A DNA stretch of 64,000 bases, taken from positions 52,550-116,549 of the forward strand of contig CAYVIN010000002.1 in the NCBI GenBank assembly GCA_964451375.1, read 5' to 3'. Shown here in pieces: positions 17,741 to 27,282 of the stretch. Positions within the stretch are counted from its first letter, which is position 1, and each line of letters begins with the position of its first letter. The notes below the pieces were generated by a model. The model was not told the DNA's origin. It searched no databases and worked only from the letters and a program-made list of their open reading frames with translations. Made by a program: the position numbers and the translations under genes. The DNA comes from JAGXQV01 sp964451375. Its GTDB lineage: Bacteria > Pseudomonadota > Gammaproteobacteria > Burkholderiales > Sulfuricellaceae.

Positions 17741-19240
17741 TTACTTCAGCAGCGACAGAACCGAGTTCGGCAATGCATTGGCCTGCGCCAGCATCGCGGT
17801 ACCGGCTTGTTGCAGGATCTGAGTACGGGTCAGACTGGCGGTTTCCACTGCGAAGTCCGCATCACGAATCCGCGAACGGGAAGCCGACATATTTTCAGAC
17901 GAAGTCATCAAGTTACTGATCGTCGATTCAAAACGGCTTTGCAAGGCGCCGAATTTGGCGCGCTGATCATTGACGATGGACAGCGCGGCATCCACGACGA
18001 AGAGTGCATTGGTAGCGCCGGTAACAGTGCTGATATCCAGGTTGGACACCTTATCCAAGGTAGACGATACCGCCGTTGTCCCATTCGCCACCACACCGCC
18101 GGAGGAAGCGTTGGTCACGATACTGTAGGACTTCGCCGAATCAAAATACACCTGCCCTTCGATAAACCCACCCGAAGTCGTACCGGTACCGGAACTCATC
18201 ACCGTACGAGTGGTGCCCGCCGCATTCTTCGCCTTGATGGAGCCGGCAATCGAACCAGAAGTCGCAGAGTCAAAGACGATGCGTTTGCCTTCATCATTGG
18301 TCAGAACGACACCGGTATTATCCGAACTCAATTTGGCGGTAATCCCGGTTTTGGCAGACTGCTCGTTGATTGAATTCACAGCCTGACTCAGCGCGGTCGC
18401 CCCGGAGGCCGCCGACAGCGAGAAGGATATCGTCTGCGCACTGGATGCTGTGGTTCCGGTCTCCTGAGTTTGCAGGGAGAACGAATAATTGCCACTTGCA
18501 ACAAAGGACAAGGTCGCTTCAGTCTTCGCCCAGGCGGTAATCCCGGTAGTACCCGTTTTCAGATTAACCTTCGCGGCAAGCGACAGTGCGCTATCACCGT
18601 TGGCTGCCGTCACCGTATCCGAGCCGACCGAACCATTCAAGGTCAGCGTTTGACCGGAAATCGATCCCGAGGTGATGGAACCGCCCGCCCCCGAAGAAGC
18701 TTTCATATCCACGCCGGTATAACGGTAGTTACCATAAGCGTTGGTTTGGAAATTGCCGGTAGTCGCCGTGATCGTCTGATTGGCGTTAGCGCCTACTTGA
18801 TACACCGCAGACGCCAAGGAACCGTCGAGCAGGTTCTGTCCGTTAAATTGCGTAGTCTTGGCAAAACGCTGCAATTCGGAGGTTAGCTGTGTTACCTCAG
18901 CCTGCAACGCCTGACGATCCGTCGAAGAGTTCGAGGCGTTGCCGGATTGCACCGCCAGTTCGCGCACACGCTGCAAAATGTTGCCCATTTCGCCCATCGC
19001 GGATTCCGCAGTCTGCGCGAAAGAAATACCGTCGTTGGAATTGCGACGGGCCTGATCCAGACCGCGAATCTGCGAGGTAAAACGCTCGGAAATCGCCAGG
19101 CCGGCTGCATCGTCGCGAGCACTGTTGATACGCATCCCGGAAGACAAACGCTGCAAGGAACGGTTCAACTCGGATTGCGAGGTATTCAGATTGCGTTGCG
19201 AATTCAACGAAGAGACGTTGGTTTGAATGACTTGTGGCAT
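17741..19240 (-). CDS. fliC: Flagellin
   Basis: Structural subunit of the flagellar filament, exported by the flagellar type III system. The N-terminal D0/D1 block MPQVIQTNVSSLNSQRNLNTS and LSSGMRINSARDDAAGLAIS, and the C-terminal block ASLTRTQILQQAGTAMLAQANALPNSVLSLLK, are both canonical. At 499 residues it is medium length. The variable centre (about 170-400) is very rich in Thr, Ser, Gly and Ala, giving many candidate O-glycosylation sites, which fits the glycan island upstream. No cysteine is present. Confidence 0.98.
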   Translation of the reverse strand: MPQVIQTNVSSLNSQRNLNTSQSELNRSLQRLSSGMRINSARDDAAGLAISERFTSQIRGLDQARRNSNDGISFAQTAESAMGEMGNILQRVRELAVQSGNASNSSTDRQALQAEVTQLTSELQRFAKTTQFNGQNLLDGSLASAVYQVGANANQTITATTGNFQTNAYGNYRYTGVDMKASSGAGGSITSGSISGQTLTLNGSVGSDTVTAANGDSALSLAAKVNLKTGTTGITAWAKTEATLSFVASGNYSFSLQTQETGTTASSAQTISFSLSAASGATALSQAVNSINEQSAKTGITAKLSSDNTGVVLTNDEGKRIVFDSATSGSIAGSIKAKNAAGTTRTVMSSGTGTTSGGFIEGQVYFDSAKSYSIVTNASSGGVVANGTTAVSSTLDKVSNLDISTVTGATNALFVVDAALSIVNDQRAKFGALQSRFESTISNLMTSSENMSASRSRIRDADFAVETASLTRTQILQQAGTAMLAQANALPNSVLSLLK

Positions 19241-19266
19241 GATATGCTCCTTTTCTGTTCAAATCA

Positions 19267-19282
19267 CCGTCAAATCAGACGG
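19267..19282 (-). promoter_or_regulatory. Small hairpin in the fliC leader
   Basis: Inverted repeat CCGTC-(6 nt)-GACGG between the FliA promoter and the fliC ribosome-binding site. It may protect the 5' end of the message; there is no direct evidence for a regulatory role. Confidence 0.3.
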
Positions 19283-19293
19283 CTTCAATTGCA

Positions 19294-19320
19294 TTAGCGG
19301 CTAACCTACTCAAAACTTTA
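19294..19320 (-). promoter_or_regulatory. FliA (sigma-28) promoter of fliC
   Basis: On the minus strand TAAAGTTT (19313-19320), an 11-base spacer and GCCGCTAA (19294-19301) match the sigma-28 consensus TAAAGTTT-N11-GCCGATAA at 15 of 16 positions. It lies about 54 bases upstream of the fliC ATG, as expected for a class III flagellar promoter. Confidence 0.9.
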
Positions 19321-19366
19321 GCTCATCCGGCGGGCTTCATAGTTGGCGCTCCCCAACGTAATAACT

Positions 19367-22300
19367 TTATCGTATCCAAGCCCTTAACCACTGGTCGAGG
19401 TGGTCGTGAAGCAACCAGTTTTTCATGACGTAGTCGTGTAACGCCTCACCACGGTTGTGCAATTCATCGTGATCATGAATATGTTCGCGTATGGCGGCAA
19501 CCCATGCGTCCTTTCTGTTTTCCACGCGACAAACCGGGAATTCTCCCTGATAGGGAAGGATATCGGTGCAGATCACCGGAATCCCCAATATGCCGTATTC
19601 GAGCAAACGCAGGTTGCTTTTGCCTTCGTTGAACGGATGATATTCGAGCGGCGCGACCGCCAGATCGAGGTTCAAGCTCGCCATCCGCGCCGGATACTTG
19701 AGAAATTCGACGCCGCTCACAACCTCCTTGGCGTAAGGGCGAAACTCGTCGATGCACATTCCCATAAATATCCAGTCCACTTCGCCAGCCAATTCTCTGA
19801 CAACGTCGACCAGCACTTCCAAGTCGCCGGTGTGGCCGATGCCGCCAACCCACCCCACTCTGGGCTTGTCCGAGGTATTCCTCAGGGATCGGCAATCCTT
19901 CCACAATTCCCAATCGATATAGTTGGGCACAACGACAATATCATCATGCAGTTCGCGATAAGTTTCCTTGAGATATTCCGTGGAAACCACAAAACGATCG
20001 CACAAGGCTACGCCATCCTTGAAGTTGGCGATCATATCCGCCGTAATTTCCTTGTGATGGACACTCTTGGGCGGCAAGTTGGTAAGCAAGTCGTCAATCT
20101 CATAAACAATAAACGCGTTGGAATGTTTCTTGTAAGTTCGAATTATCGGCTTGTGGCGCTCATTAAACGGACGTTGGAGAATCACACTATCCAGTTGCAC
20201 CCGAGCCAGTTCTGGATTGCTGAAATATAAACAACTGCTCCATGCCTGCGCGATCCCCTCTTTGCTCAGCGCGCGCGCCGGGGCAATCATCCGGTAATGT
20301 CCGCATCCGGAGGTATCAGCAAAATGCACTGCGACTCTCGGCACAGGATGCCAGTCGAGGATATTCCAGTTTAGCTCACGCGCCGATTCAATGGCGAAAG
20401 GCTCCCGCAACGATAGGTTGGGGTTGTAGGCCGGATCGTTGGCAAGCCCGGATAAGTCTTTTTCATTGAGTCGCTCAATTGCTTCCTTCTTTTGTAGAGG
20501 AAGTGCGTCGGCGACCTCATGATCGCTCCGCCAGCCGAGTTCGGCAGCCTTGCCCGGACTAAGCACATTGACATGCGGCGTCCACATTTGCCGGCCCTCA
20601 ATCCGGTGTAAACGCATACCAAACTCGGCAACGGCGATTCCGTCGTCCTCCAGCGTCTCGTCAAATCCGCCAAGCGACGCAAATTGGTCGGTGCGCACCA
20701 TCAAACAGCCGCCTGGCAGCGCAGAAAAATCCTGCACCACATAGGCCCGCGCGGCGTATCCGGGATCGTCGATTTTTAGTCCGCCGAACGGCGATTCGGC
20801 AGCGCCGTTGCAGCCGAGTATCTGACCGCCGGCCCGCAAAATTCCGTCGGTCGTAAGCAGGCGCGGTGCAATGGCCGAGCACCGCTCAGCCACTGCAAGA
20901 CGAACCATTTCTTCCAACCAGTCCGGATCAAGCGGTACCGAGTCGAAATACAGGAAAACCAGCCATTCGCCCCTCGCCTGTGACGCCAAGAGATTGTGGA
21001 CTTCCTGCAAAGAGGCCCGTCGATTGAGGCGCAGCACCCTCAATTGGTCGCTCCCCAAGGCCTCCAAACCATCCAGATAGGCACAATAGGCGGCGTCCTC
21101 GCCTTGACAATCGCCGATCAGGATTTCAAAGCGCGGGTATCGGGTGACATCAATTACGGTTTCGAGACAGCGCTGCAAAGACTCCAGATTGTCACGCGCT
21201 GCGATCAGGATCGATACGGGCGCATCAACATCGATGCGATGACGGATACGATAAGTCAGGGGAACCTTGCCCGCCTCGGCTTCAGCAAGACGGTTACTTT
21301 CGGTCAGGTGAAGGCGTAGCGCCGTGAGACAGGCCTCATCTTTGCGCACCGTCGCCTCACCATTCGTCGCGCCGTGGTGACGATGGAAAAGCAGATAAGG
21401 CAAATGCCCGATTATTTCCTTTCCGTTTTCCGACAAACGCAATGCGAGGTCATAAAACTCCGCGCCGTTATTGTCGCGCAGCCCTCCCAAGCGGGCGAGG
21501 ACATCACCACGCACCATCAGGAAATCGCCCATGTAGGGCATACTTTCCAGCAAGCCGGGATTCCAGTCCGGCTTGAAAATGGGACTGGTGGACTCAAAGC
21601 GCTCCGATAACTCATCCTCGTCCGCATACATCAACTGCCACTGGGGAAAGCGATTAACCGCGCGCGCCGCCAGCAAGGTGGCGTGACTCTCCAGACCATC
21701 GCCGGCATTCAGAAATACCAGCCACTCGTCAGGTGCAGCGAACGGCAGGGCATTTACGGCCTGGGCCAGCGAATCGCCACAGTGCATCCAGCATACTCGG
21801 CCACTCTGATCGAGGTCATCCGGGCAGGGATGGTCGGACAATACGCTAACGCGATAATGTCCATACAGTTGGTGCCCCACATCGGACAGAGTATGCGCGA
21901 GTTGTGAGTCGTCCGCCGTGCCCCCCCATATCACGAAGTGAAATACCGGTTGTTTCTCCCAGGTGGGCAGGGCCAAATCGAACTGACGCGCCTCAGCTTC
22001 CGAAAGACGGCGCTCTGCCAACCAGGCGGTATAGGCCGCATTGCTCTTCTCCGCGCCGGGCGCCGCCAAACCTGGCGATGCGGAAACGTAGAACTGTAAT
22101 GTGCAAAGGTCGCGAAACTCATCGGGAGTCACGTCCTTCAAGATCATCTTTTCCAATTCCAGGCGGAACGGCTTATCCCGCTGATTTTCCCGGTAAAACG
22201 GGAGCAGGCGCGCATCGAGCGCGTTGACGCAGGACTGGACGGAATACCCGGTTTCCTGGAAGAAGCGGAAGATGTCGCTGCGCGTAAAGAAACGAACGTG

Positions 22301-24151
22301 GGTGATATCCAGCAAGCCATACGCTTCGTAACGCCATTGTCCCTTTGCCAGGTCTTCCATCACCAGGAGATTGCGGATGTTGGGAATGCTGGCGATTATC
22401 AGGGCATCCGGAGTGAGGTAGGGTTTCAGTTCGGCAACCGCGCCCCACGGGTTGTACATATGCTCCAGCACGTCGGCAACCACCACGGTATCGATTGACC
22501 CCGGTTCGATACCGGCTTCTGCCAGATGTTTGACCTCGTAGAGTTCGACGAAAACCTGGTCGAGCACCTGCTTGGCGCGCCCTGCTGCTTTGCGGTTTGG
22601 CTCAAAACCGATCACCCGTGCGCCAGGATAGAGTGACTTGATGTACTCGCCGGTACGCCCCTCCCCACAGCCGATTTCCAGAACCACGCGCGGCGCGCGC
22701 GTCAACAGGGCGTCGATCAGCGGCTTGCGCACCACATTGTGGTAGCCCTCGACTTCGAGATGGTCGATATCCAGAAAGGTTTGCCACAGATATGGCCCAT
22801 TTTGCACAATGGCGGGCGGCACGGCGCTCGCCGCAGCCCCCGGCATGGTTTGGTCAATGACCTCGGCGCTCCTGGTCATTTCCGCCATCAGCGTCGCGAC
22901 ACGCTGCCCCGCCATGCCATCTGCGCCGTGGTTATAGCGCGTCGCAGCAAGCGCCATGTTTCTTTTCAGGGTATCGCGATGGGTGGAATCGCCAAGCAGG
23001 CTAAGAATCGCTTCCGCCAAGGCTGCCGGCTCCACTTCGACGATTCCGGCGTTCGCTTCAAAACTTGGCCCGAGACGCACCCCGCCGTCATTGATGATGT
23101 TGATTACCGGCGTTTCCACCAACATCGCCTCGACCAGAATATTTGAATCCAGACCGATCAGGATGTCAGAACCGACCACCCACTCTTCGGCTTTGCCGGT
23201 CACATAAACATAATCCGCCGCGCCCAGGCCGCACATTGCCGCAATCTCGGCGATCCGATTCTCGCCGAGATTGAAGTTCACCGCGCGCCCCTTGACGACC
23301 GCGTTGACCGTCATACCCCCGGCTTTGAGGTCTGCCACCGCCGCAAAGAACCAGGACAGGGATTGACCGAACAATTTTTCACTGAGCTTCGCCGACAAAT
23401 TGGCTGACCACGTGGTCGCGAAAGTCACAATGGGCAATTTCGGATTGAGACGGTGGTTGGTGAACAAGCTGTCGCGAATCTCGCCACGCCGCTCGCGCAC
23501 GACCGGATAATGATCCCAGGCGGGATTGCCGGTGATTCGGCAGCGATTGGGATCAATCCCGGCATCGAGACAACTTTCCAGACTGCGCTCACCAAAAAGC
23601 GCCAGCATATCCGTCCACAGCCGGCGATGGACGGTATAAGGTCGCGACAAAGCAACACCGTGGAGTAGTTGCAAACTGGGCAGACCATGCGCGCGACACC
23701 ACAGCGTGGCCGTGTTGGGCACCAGGGAGACATCTTCGCTGGTAACAAAAAGCTGGAGGTCATATTGGCGGCGCGCCGCTTCCAGATGATAGAGCACGGC
23801 AGCCTGCGTCGGTACTTCGTCGCGCAACTGCCCGTCTATCACTTCACCCAGGGTGGTTTCCTCCACCCCCCAGCCGTGCAGCCGCGCTTGCCACTCCGTT
23901 CCGCCCAGGTAGGTGCGGCACTCTGCCAGCAAACCCTCAGACTGTTCGCGAAAAAAATCCTGACCGGCGGGATCGTGAATCTCGTCGAGTAATGCGAGAC
24001 GACAACCACAACGTTCGAGAAGCGGCTGAAGCTGGTAAGACTTCAGGTAACGGGGAACAATCACCACGGTTCCCGGGCGGCTCCGCAGATAGTGTTCCAG
24101 CGCGCCGTAAAACGATTCCCAGAGAAAACTGACGATGGCCTTTGCGCTCAT
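19367..24151 (-). CDS. Giant multidomain glycosyltransferase/methyltransferase (1594 aa)
   Basis: One uninterrupted frame carrying several enzyme modules. Residues 1-430 look like a GT-B-fold transferase (ITGNPAWDHYPVVRERR, GSDILIGLDSNILVEAMLVETPVI). Residues 470-650 are a class I SAM methyltransferase (motif I LEIGCGEG at 491-498, then VVVADVLEHMYNPWGAV). Residues 735-950 resemble a GT2-type domain (MYADEDEL at 841-848, FKPDWNPGLLESMPYMGDF). Residues 976-1210 form a second GT2-type domain (PVSILIAARDNLESLQRC, CLMVRTDQFASLGGFDE). Residues 1270-1594 are a GT4-like domain (GCGHYRMIAPARAL, VGWVGGIGHTGD, LLEYGILGIPVICTD). It ends upstream of fliC, so a role in assembling a methylated flagellin glycan is a reasonable inference. 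Acceptor and sugars are unknown. The start makes an ATGA overlap with the preceding methyltransferase. Confidence 0.85.
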   Translation of the reverse strand: MSAKAIVSFLWESFYGALEHYLRSRPGTVVIVPRYLKSYQLQPLLERCGCRLALLDEIHDPAGQDFFREQSEGLLAECRTYLGGTEWQARLHGWGVEETTLGEVIDGQLRDEVPTQAAVLYHLEAARRQYDLQLFVTSEDVSLVPNTATLWCRAHGLPSLQLLHGVALSRPYTVHRRLWTDMLALFGERSLESCLDAGIDPNRCRITGNPAWDHYPVVRERRGEIRDSLFTNHRLNPKLPIVTFATTWSANLSAKLSEKLFGQSLSWFFAAVADLKAGGMTVNAVVKGRAVNFNLGENRIAEIAAMCGLGAADYVYVTGKAEEWVVGSDILIGLDSNILVEAMLVETPVINIINDGGVRLGPSFEANAGIVEVEPAALAEAILSLLGDSTHRDTLKRNMALAATRYNHGADGMAGQRVATLMAEMTRSAEVIDQTMPGAAASAVPPAIVQNGPYLWQTFLDIDHLEVEGYHNVVRKPLIDALLTRAPRVVLEIGCGEGRTGEYIKSLYPGARVIGFEPNRKAAGRAKQVLDQVFVELYEVKHLAEAGIEPGSIDTVVVADVLEHMYNPWGAVAELKPYLTPDALIIASIPNIRNLLVMEDLAKGQWRYEAYGLLDITHVRFFTRSDIFRFFQETGYSVQSCVNALDARLLPFYRENQRDKPFRLELEKMILKDVTPDEFRDLCTLQFYVSASPGLAAPGAEKSNAAYTAWLAERRLSEAEARQFDLALPTWEKQPVFHFVIWGGTADDSQLAHTLSDVGHQLYGHYRVSVLSDHPCPDDLDQSGRVCWMHCGDSLAQAVNALPFAAPDEWLVFLNAGDGLESHATLLAARAVNRFPQWQLMYADEDELSERFESTSPIFKPDWNPGLLESMPYMGDFLMVRGDVLARLGGLRDNNGAEFYDLALRLSENGKEIIGHLPYLLFHRHHGATNGEATVRKDEACLTALRLHLTESNRLAEAEAGKVPLTYRIRHRIDVDAPVSILIAARDNLESLQRCLETVIDVTRYPRFEILIGDCQGEDAAYCAYLDGLEALGSDQLRVLRLNRRASLQEVHNLLASQARGEWLVFLYFDSVPLDPDWLEEMVRLAVAERCSAIAPRLLTTDGILRAGGQILGCNGAAESPFGGLKIDDPGYAARAYVVQDFSALPGGCLMVRTDQFASLGGFDETLEDDGIAVAEFGMRLHRIEGRQMWTPHVNVLSPGKAAELGWRSDHEVADALPLQKKEAIERLNEKDLSGLANDPAYNPNLSLREPFAIESARELNWNILDWHPVPRVAVHFADTSGCGHYRMIAPARALSKEGIAQAWSSCLYFSNPELARVQLDSVILQRPFNERHKPIIRTYKKHSNAFIVYEIDDLLTNLPPKSVHHKEITADMIANFKDGVALCDRFVVSTEYLKETYRELHDDIVVVPNYIDWELWKDCRSLRNTSDKPRVGWVGGIGHTGDLEVLVDVVRELAGEVDWIFMGMCIDEFRPYAKEVVSGVEFLKYPARMASLNLDLAVAPLEYHPFNEGKSNLRLLEYGILGIPVICTDILPYQGEFPVCRVENRKDAWVAAIREHIHDHDELHNRGEALHDYVMKNWLLHDHLDQWLRAWIR

Positions 24152-25407
24152 GACCGCACCCCGCTGAACACGCCGAAACAGTCCTTCAATATCCGCTCGG
24201 TCAAACGATACTCCAACCCTGGCCCCAACGCCGTGCCGGCGATTTGAAACTCGTCGCCCAGGCGCGGCGCACGGTACCAGGTGTCTGCGATTTCCGACGC
24301 GAGATCATCCAGGTCGTCCTGTAATCGCCAATCTTCAAATAACGCGGCAATATTATCCGGCAGCAGTGCGGCAATATCGCAATTCGGTTTGCGCGCCAAT
24401 ACCGCTTTGGCAAGCGTGTAGAAAAAATAGCGGTTGCGCGTGGTGCGCAAATGCCCGGCCAAGGTGTCGGCAAAATCCGCAAGGCCGGAGCCGTATATCT
24501 GGTGCATTTCGTTCACCCCAACAGCGCCGGAGAGCAAGGCGTTACGCCGCACATCCTCATCCAGCCGGCAACGGTTGGCGTCGCGATCAGGGACATTGTC
24601 AAGCACTGCGACGAATCGGCTGGTTGACCGCGTAGTGAGGTGGGCCACCAAATGTTCTTCGAGGAACAGCGCAAGATTGAAAAAGGTATTCTCTTCGGCC
24701 ATCCAGCCAAGCAGACGTTTCCACCAGAATTTCTCTTCCAGCGTTTCGCGCAGCCAGTGATTGATTGTCCCGCCGCCGAGAAACGCGCCGACCGGCACAA
24801 TGGCGACCACTTTCATACCATGTTCGTCCGCCCAATCCAGTAAATCGGCAACCCTCGCGTGAGACAAGCCAGCATCGACGGAGGGATCGCGGGCGCAACG
24901 CCTGGCCGCCTCGTCGGGGCCATAGACCGCCTCCAGATGATCGAGAGAATGGATGTCAAAAAGAATTCGTCCACCGGGGCGCAATACCTGCTGCCATTTG
25001 CCGAGGACTTCCTGCCAGTTGGGCGCTTGCGTCAGCGTATTCAACGCCACAAGGTAATCGAAATCCGCATCGGGCCAGGGCAATTCAACCGAATCGCCGA
25101 CCCGCAATTCGATAGGCAACTCAGCCGCCAGACGACGGGTTTCGTCAAGTATCTCCTGGGAACTGTCAATGCCGGTGACGGCCATCCCGCGCCGCGCCAA
25201 GGGCAGCGACACACGTCCGCTACCGATCTTCACATCCAGCACATCGCGCCCTGTGGCAAAGCGCCCCACCAGGTTCATTTCAATCTGATTCTTGAGGAGG
25301 CTGACGCCCCTAGTTTCCACTGTCCGTCCGGCGTACCAGGCAGCCATGCCGGGGTCTTTCCAGGCATCGGTTTTCCAGCGTATCAGGTCGTTCTCGTTAT
25401 CCACCAT
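24148..25407 (-). CDS. Class I SAM-dependent methyltransferase with C-terminal extension
   Basis: Protein of 419 residues from the ATG at 25407, which has an AGGAAC ribosome-binding sequence. The N-terminal half is a Methyltransf_11/25-type domain: VLDVKIGSGRVSLPLARRGMAVTGIDSS (motif I region; the usual E/D-x-G-x-G reads VKIGSGR) and LPWPDADFDYLVALNTLTQAPNW, then LRPGGRILFDIHS. Residues from about 240 to the end match no family I know. Neighbours in the same overlapping operon are a GNAT protein upstream and the giant glycosyltransferase downstream, so the substrate is probably a sugar or glycan intermediate. Confidence 0.8.
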   Translation of the reverse strand: MVDNENDLIRWKTDAWKDPGMAAWYAGRTVETRGVSLLKNQIEMNLVGRFATGRDVLDVKIGSGRVSLPLARRGMAVTGIDSSQEILDETRRLAAELPIELRVGDSVELPWPDADFDYLVALNTLTQAPNWQEVLGKWQQVLRPGGRILFDIHSLDHLEAVYGPDEAARRCARDPSVDAGLSHARVADLLDWADEHGMKVVAIVPVGAFLGGGTINHWLRETLEEKFWWKRLLGWMAEENTFFNLALFLEEHLVAHLTTRSTSRFVAVLDNVPDRDANRCRLDEDVRRNALLSGAVGVNEMHQIYGSGLADFADTLAGHLRTTRNRYFFYTLAKAVLARKPNCDIAALLPDNIAALFEDWRLQDDLDDLASEIADTWYRAPRLGDEFQIAGTALGPGLEYRLTERILKDCFGVFSGVRS

Positions 25408-25426
25408 TTTGTTCCTTTTTCGGACA

Positions 25427-25963
25427 TCAACGCATTTCGTCGCGCAACATGCCAAACTCGATCACATCGACGTACTGGCCCGCCTTGTAGGCCGCTTGTC
25501 GCCGCACCCCTTCCCGCGACATGCCCAATGTTTCGGCAAGGCGGATCATCGCACCATTACCGGCAAAGGTGCCGCACGCGATACGCCGCAAATTGAGTGC
25601 GTCGAAGCCATGACGGCACAAAAGACGCGCGGCTTCCAGGCCATAACCGCGTCCCCGGCTGCCCCTTTCGCCGAGGAGGATGGCAAGTTCGGCGCTCCGG
25701 TATAACGGGTTTATCCCTTGCAACGCGACGTTACCAATGTGAACCCCGCCCTCCCGCACCACCACCGCAAGCGCCAGGACATCACGCGCCGCCTGCACCA
25801 TGCGGATATACTCCAGCGCTTGCTCGCGGGTATACGGATAGACGCCATGCGAATTTCCGGTCGTGGCTTCAGGATCGTTGAGCCAGCCTGGATAAGCGCC
25901 GTCCGCATCGGATTCGCGCAAGGGACGCAGAACGATTCGTTCGCCAGTGAGCATCGCGGTCAT
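25427..25963 (-). CDS. GNAT family N-acetyltransferase (RimJ/RimL type; PseH-like candidate)
   Basis: Protein of 178 residues. ERIVLRPLRESDADGAYPGWLNDPEAT starts a RimJ/RimL-type GNAT domain, and RGSRGRGYGLEAARLLCRHGFDALNLRRIACGTFAGNGAMIRLAETLGM is the acetyl-CoA binding and C-terminal block. The pathway needs an acetyltransferase of this size (PseH) to acetylate UDP-4-amino-4,6-dideoxy-AltNAc, and no other GNAT gene occurs in the island, so this is the best PseH candidate. It could instead acetylate the product of the DegT aminotransferase, whose stop it overlaps (ATGA). Confidence 0.8.
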   Translation of the reverse strand: MTAMLTGERIVLRPLRESDADGAYPGWLNDPEATTGNSHGVYPYTREQALEYIRMVQAARDVLALAVVVREGGVHIGNVALQGINPLYRSAELAILLGERGSRGRGYGLEAARLLCRHGFDALNLRRIACGTFAGNGAMIRLAETLGMSREGVRRQAAYKAGQYVDVIEFGMLRDEMR

Positions 25964-27246
25964 AATCCCAAGTCTTTCAATTCATCAAGATTTTCGTATA
26001 CCTTGTGAAACGCGGCAACGAAATCGTCAAGGTCGGCGCGGGTGATTCCGGCGTGGCAGATGTTGGTCAGTAAAAGTTCCTCATAATACATGGATTCCGT
26101 CACCGGGCAGATGCCGCGCCGGTAATTCAGCCGGCCTGCGTATCCGGGATAACTAAAGGGAAATCCGTCGCGCCCGAAGCCGATCTGGCGCTGGTACATT
26201 GGCTGGAGATAAAGCGGCTCGACATACCCCGGAAATATCGGAATCCCTTCGGCTTTTAACGCCGCCGCCAACCTGTCGCGGGGAACGCCGCTTTCCGTCG
26301 CCGCATAGCGTATTGCATACACATAGTAAGCATGGCGAATGTCCGGCGGCACACGCGGCAAAGTCAGCCCCGGCAAGTCGCCAAGTTGGTCGTTCAGGTA
26401 CTGTGCCGCAGCGATGCGGGGTTGCACCAGCCCTTCAAGCTTTTTCAGCTGTTCGTTGGCAATCGCGGCCTCGATTTCCGTCATGCGATAGTTGAATCCC
26501 ACCATATTGACGATATTTTCGACGCCCTTGCCCTTCACCACTGTTTCACCATGGTTGCGGATCAACTGGAGACGCTCGGCCAGTGCGGCATCGTCGGTCA
26601 CTACCACCCCACCTTCCCCGCAATGTATGGTCTTATGGTAGTTGAGGCTGAACACCCCCATATGCCCCAGCGTTCCCGCCCAGCGCCCGTGATACTTGGC
26701 GCCCGGCGCCTGGGCTGCGTCCTCGATCACCACCAACCCATACTCCCCGGCAATCGCCATGATTTCGTCCCACGCCGCCGGGTAGCCGAAAATATCCACG
26801 GCAATGATCGCCTTGGTATGGGGGGTGATGTGACTGCGGATACTGTGCGGGGAAAGACAGAATGTCTCGGGGTCGATGTCGGCGAAAACCGGAACCGCCC
26901 CGTAAACCATGGGCGCCGTTGCGGATGCGGACATCGTGTAGGGGGAAACAATCACTTCGTCTCCCGGCCCCACTCCGGCAGCGCCCACCGCCGCGTAAAG
27001 GCCGGAAGTGGCGGAATTGACGCTGACCGCATGAGCGACGCCAAAATATTCCGCCCAATTCTGTTCCAATGTCCGTACCCTTGGGCCGCCGTAAAAATCC
27101 TCCGACCAGGTTCCCAGAAAGCGGGACAGGACGCCGCTATCCAGCACTTCCATCGCAGCGCGCTTTTCTTCTTCACCTATCGTCCGGTATTCCGGATAAG
27201 GCCCACTTCTTTGCGGCTGCCCGCCGTTAATCGCCAACTTCGCCAT
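25960..27246 (-). CDS. DegT/DnrJ/EryC1/StrS family sugar aminotransferase
   Basis: PLP-dependent aminotransferase of 428 residues acting on a keto-sugar, probably nucleotide linked. MAKLAINGGQPQRSGPYPEY is typical of the AHBA synthase/StsC-like branch of the family. NSATSGLYAA binds the PLP phosphate, IEDAAQAPGA carries the aspartate, and FSLNYHKTIHCGEGG contains the Schiff-base Lys205. The start at 27246 follows AAGGAGTGAC; the longer frame would begin inside the repeat element. With the Gfo/Idh oxidoreductase and GNAT protein of the same operon it could form an oxidise-aminate-acetylate route to a second amino sugar (inference). Confidence 0.88.
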   Translation of the reverse strand: MAKLAINGGQPQRSGPYPEYRTIGEEEKRAAMEVLDSGVLSRFLGTWSEDFYGGPRVRTLEQNWAEYFGVAHAVSVNSATSGLYAAVGAAGVGPGDEVIVSPYTMSASATAPMVYGAVPVFADIDPETFCLSPHSIRSHITPHTKAIIAVDIFGYPAAWDEIMAIAGEYGLVVIEDAAQAPGAKYHGRWAGTLGHMGVFSLNYHKTIHCGEGGVVVTDDAALAERLQLIRNHGETVVKGKGVENIVNMVGFNYRMTEIEAAIANEQLKKLEGLVQPRIAAAQYLNDQLGDLPGLTLPRVPPDIRHAYYVYAIRYAATESGVPRDRLAAALKAEGIPIFPGYVEPLYLQPMYQRQIGFGRDGFPFSYPGYAGRLNYRRGICPVTESMYYEELLLTNICHAGITRADLDDFVAAFHKVYENLDELKDLGL

Positions 27247-27282
27247 TCTTGTCACTCCTTTACTTCGTCCAGGCAGAATCAT

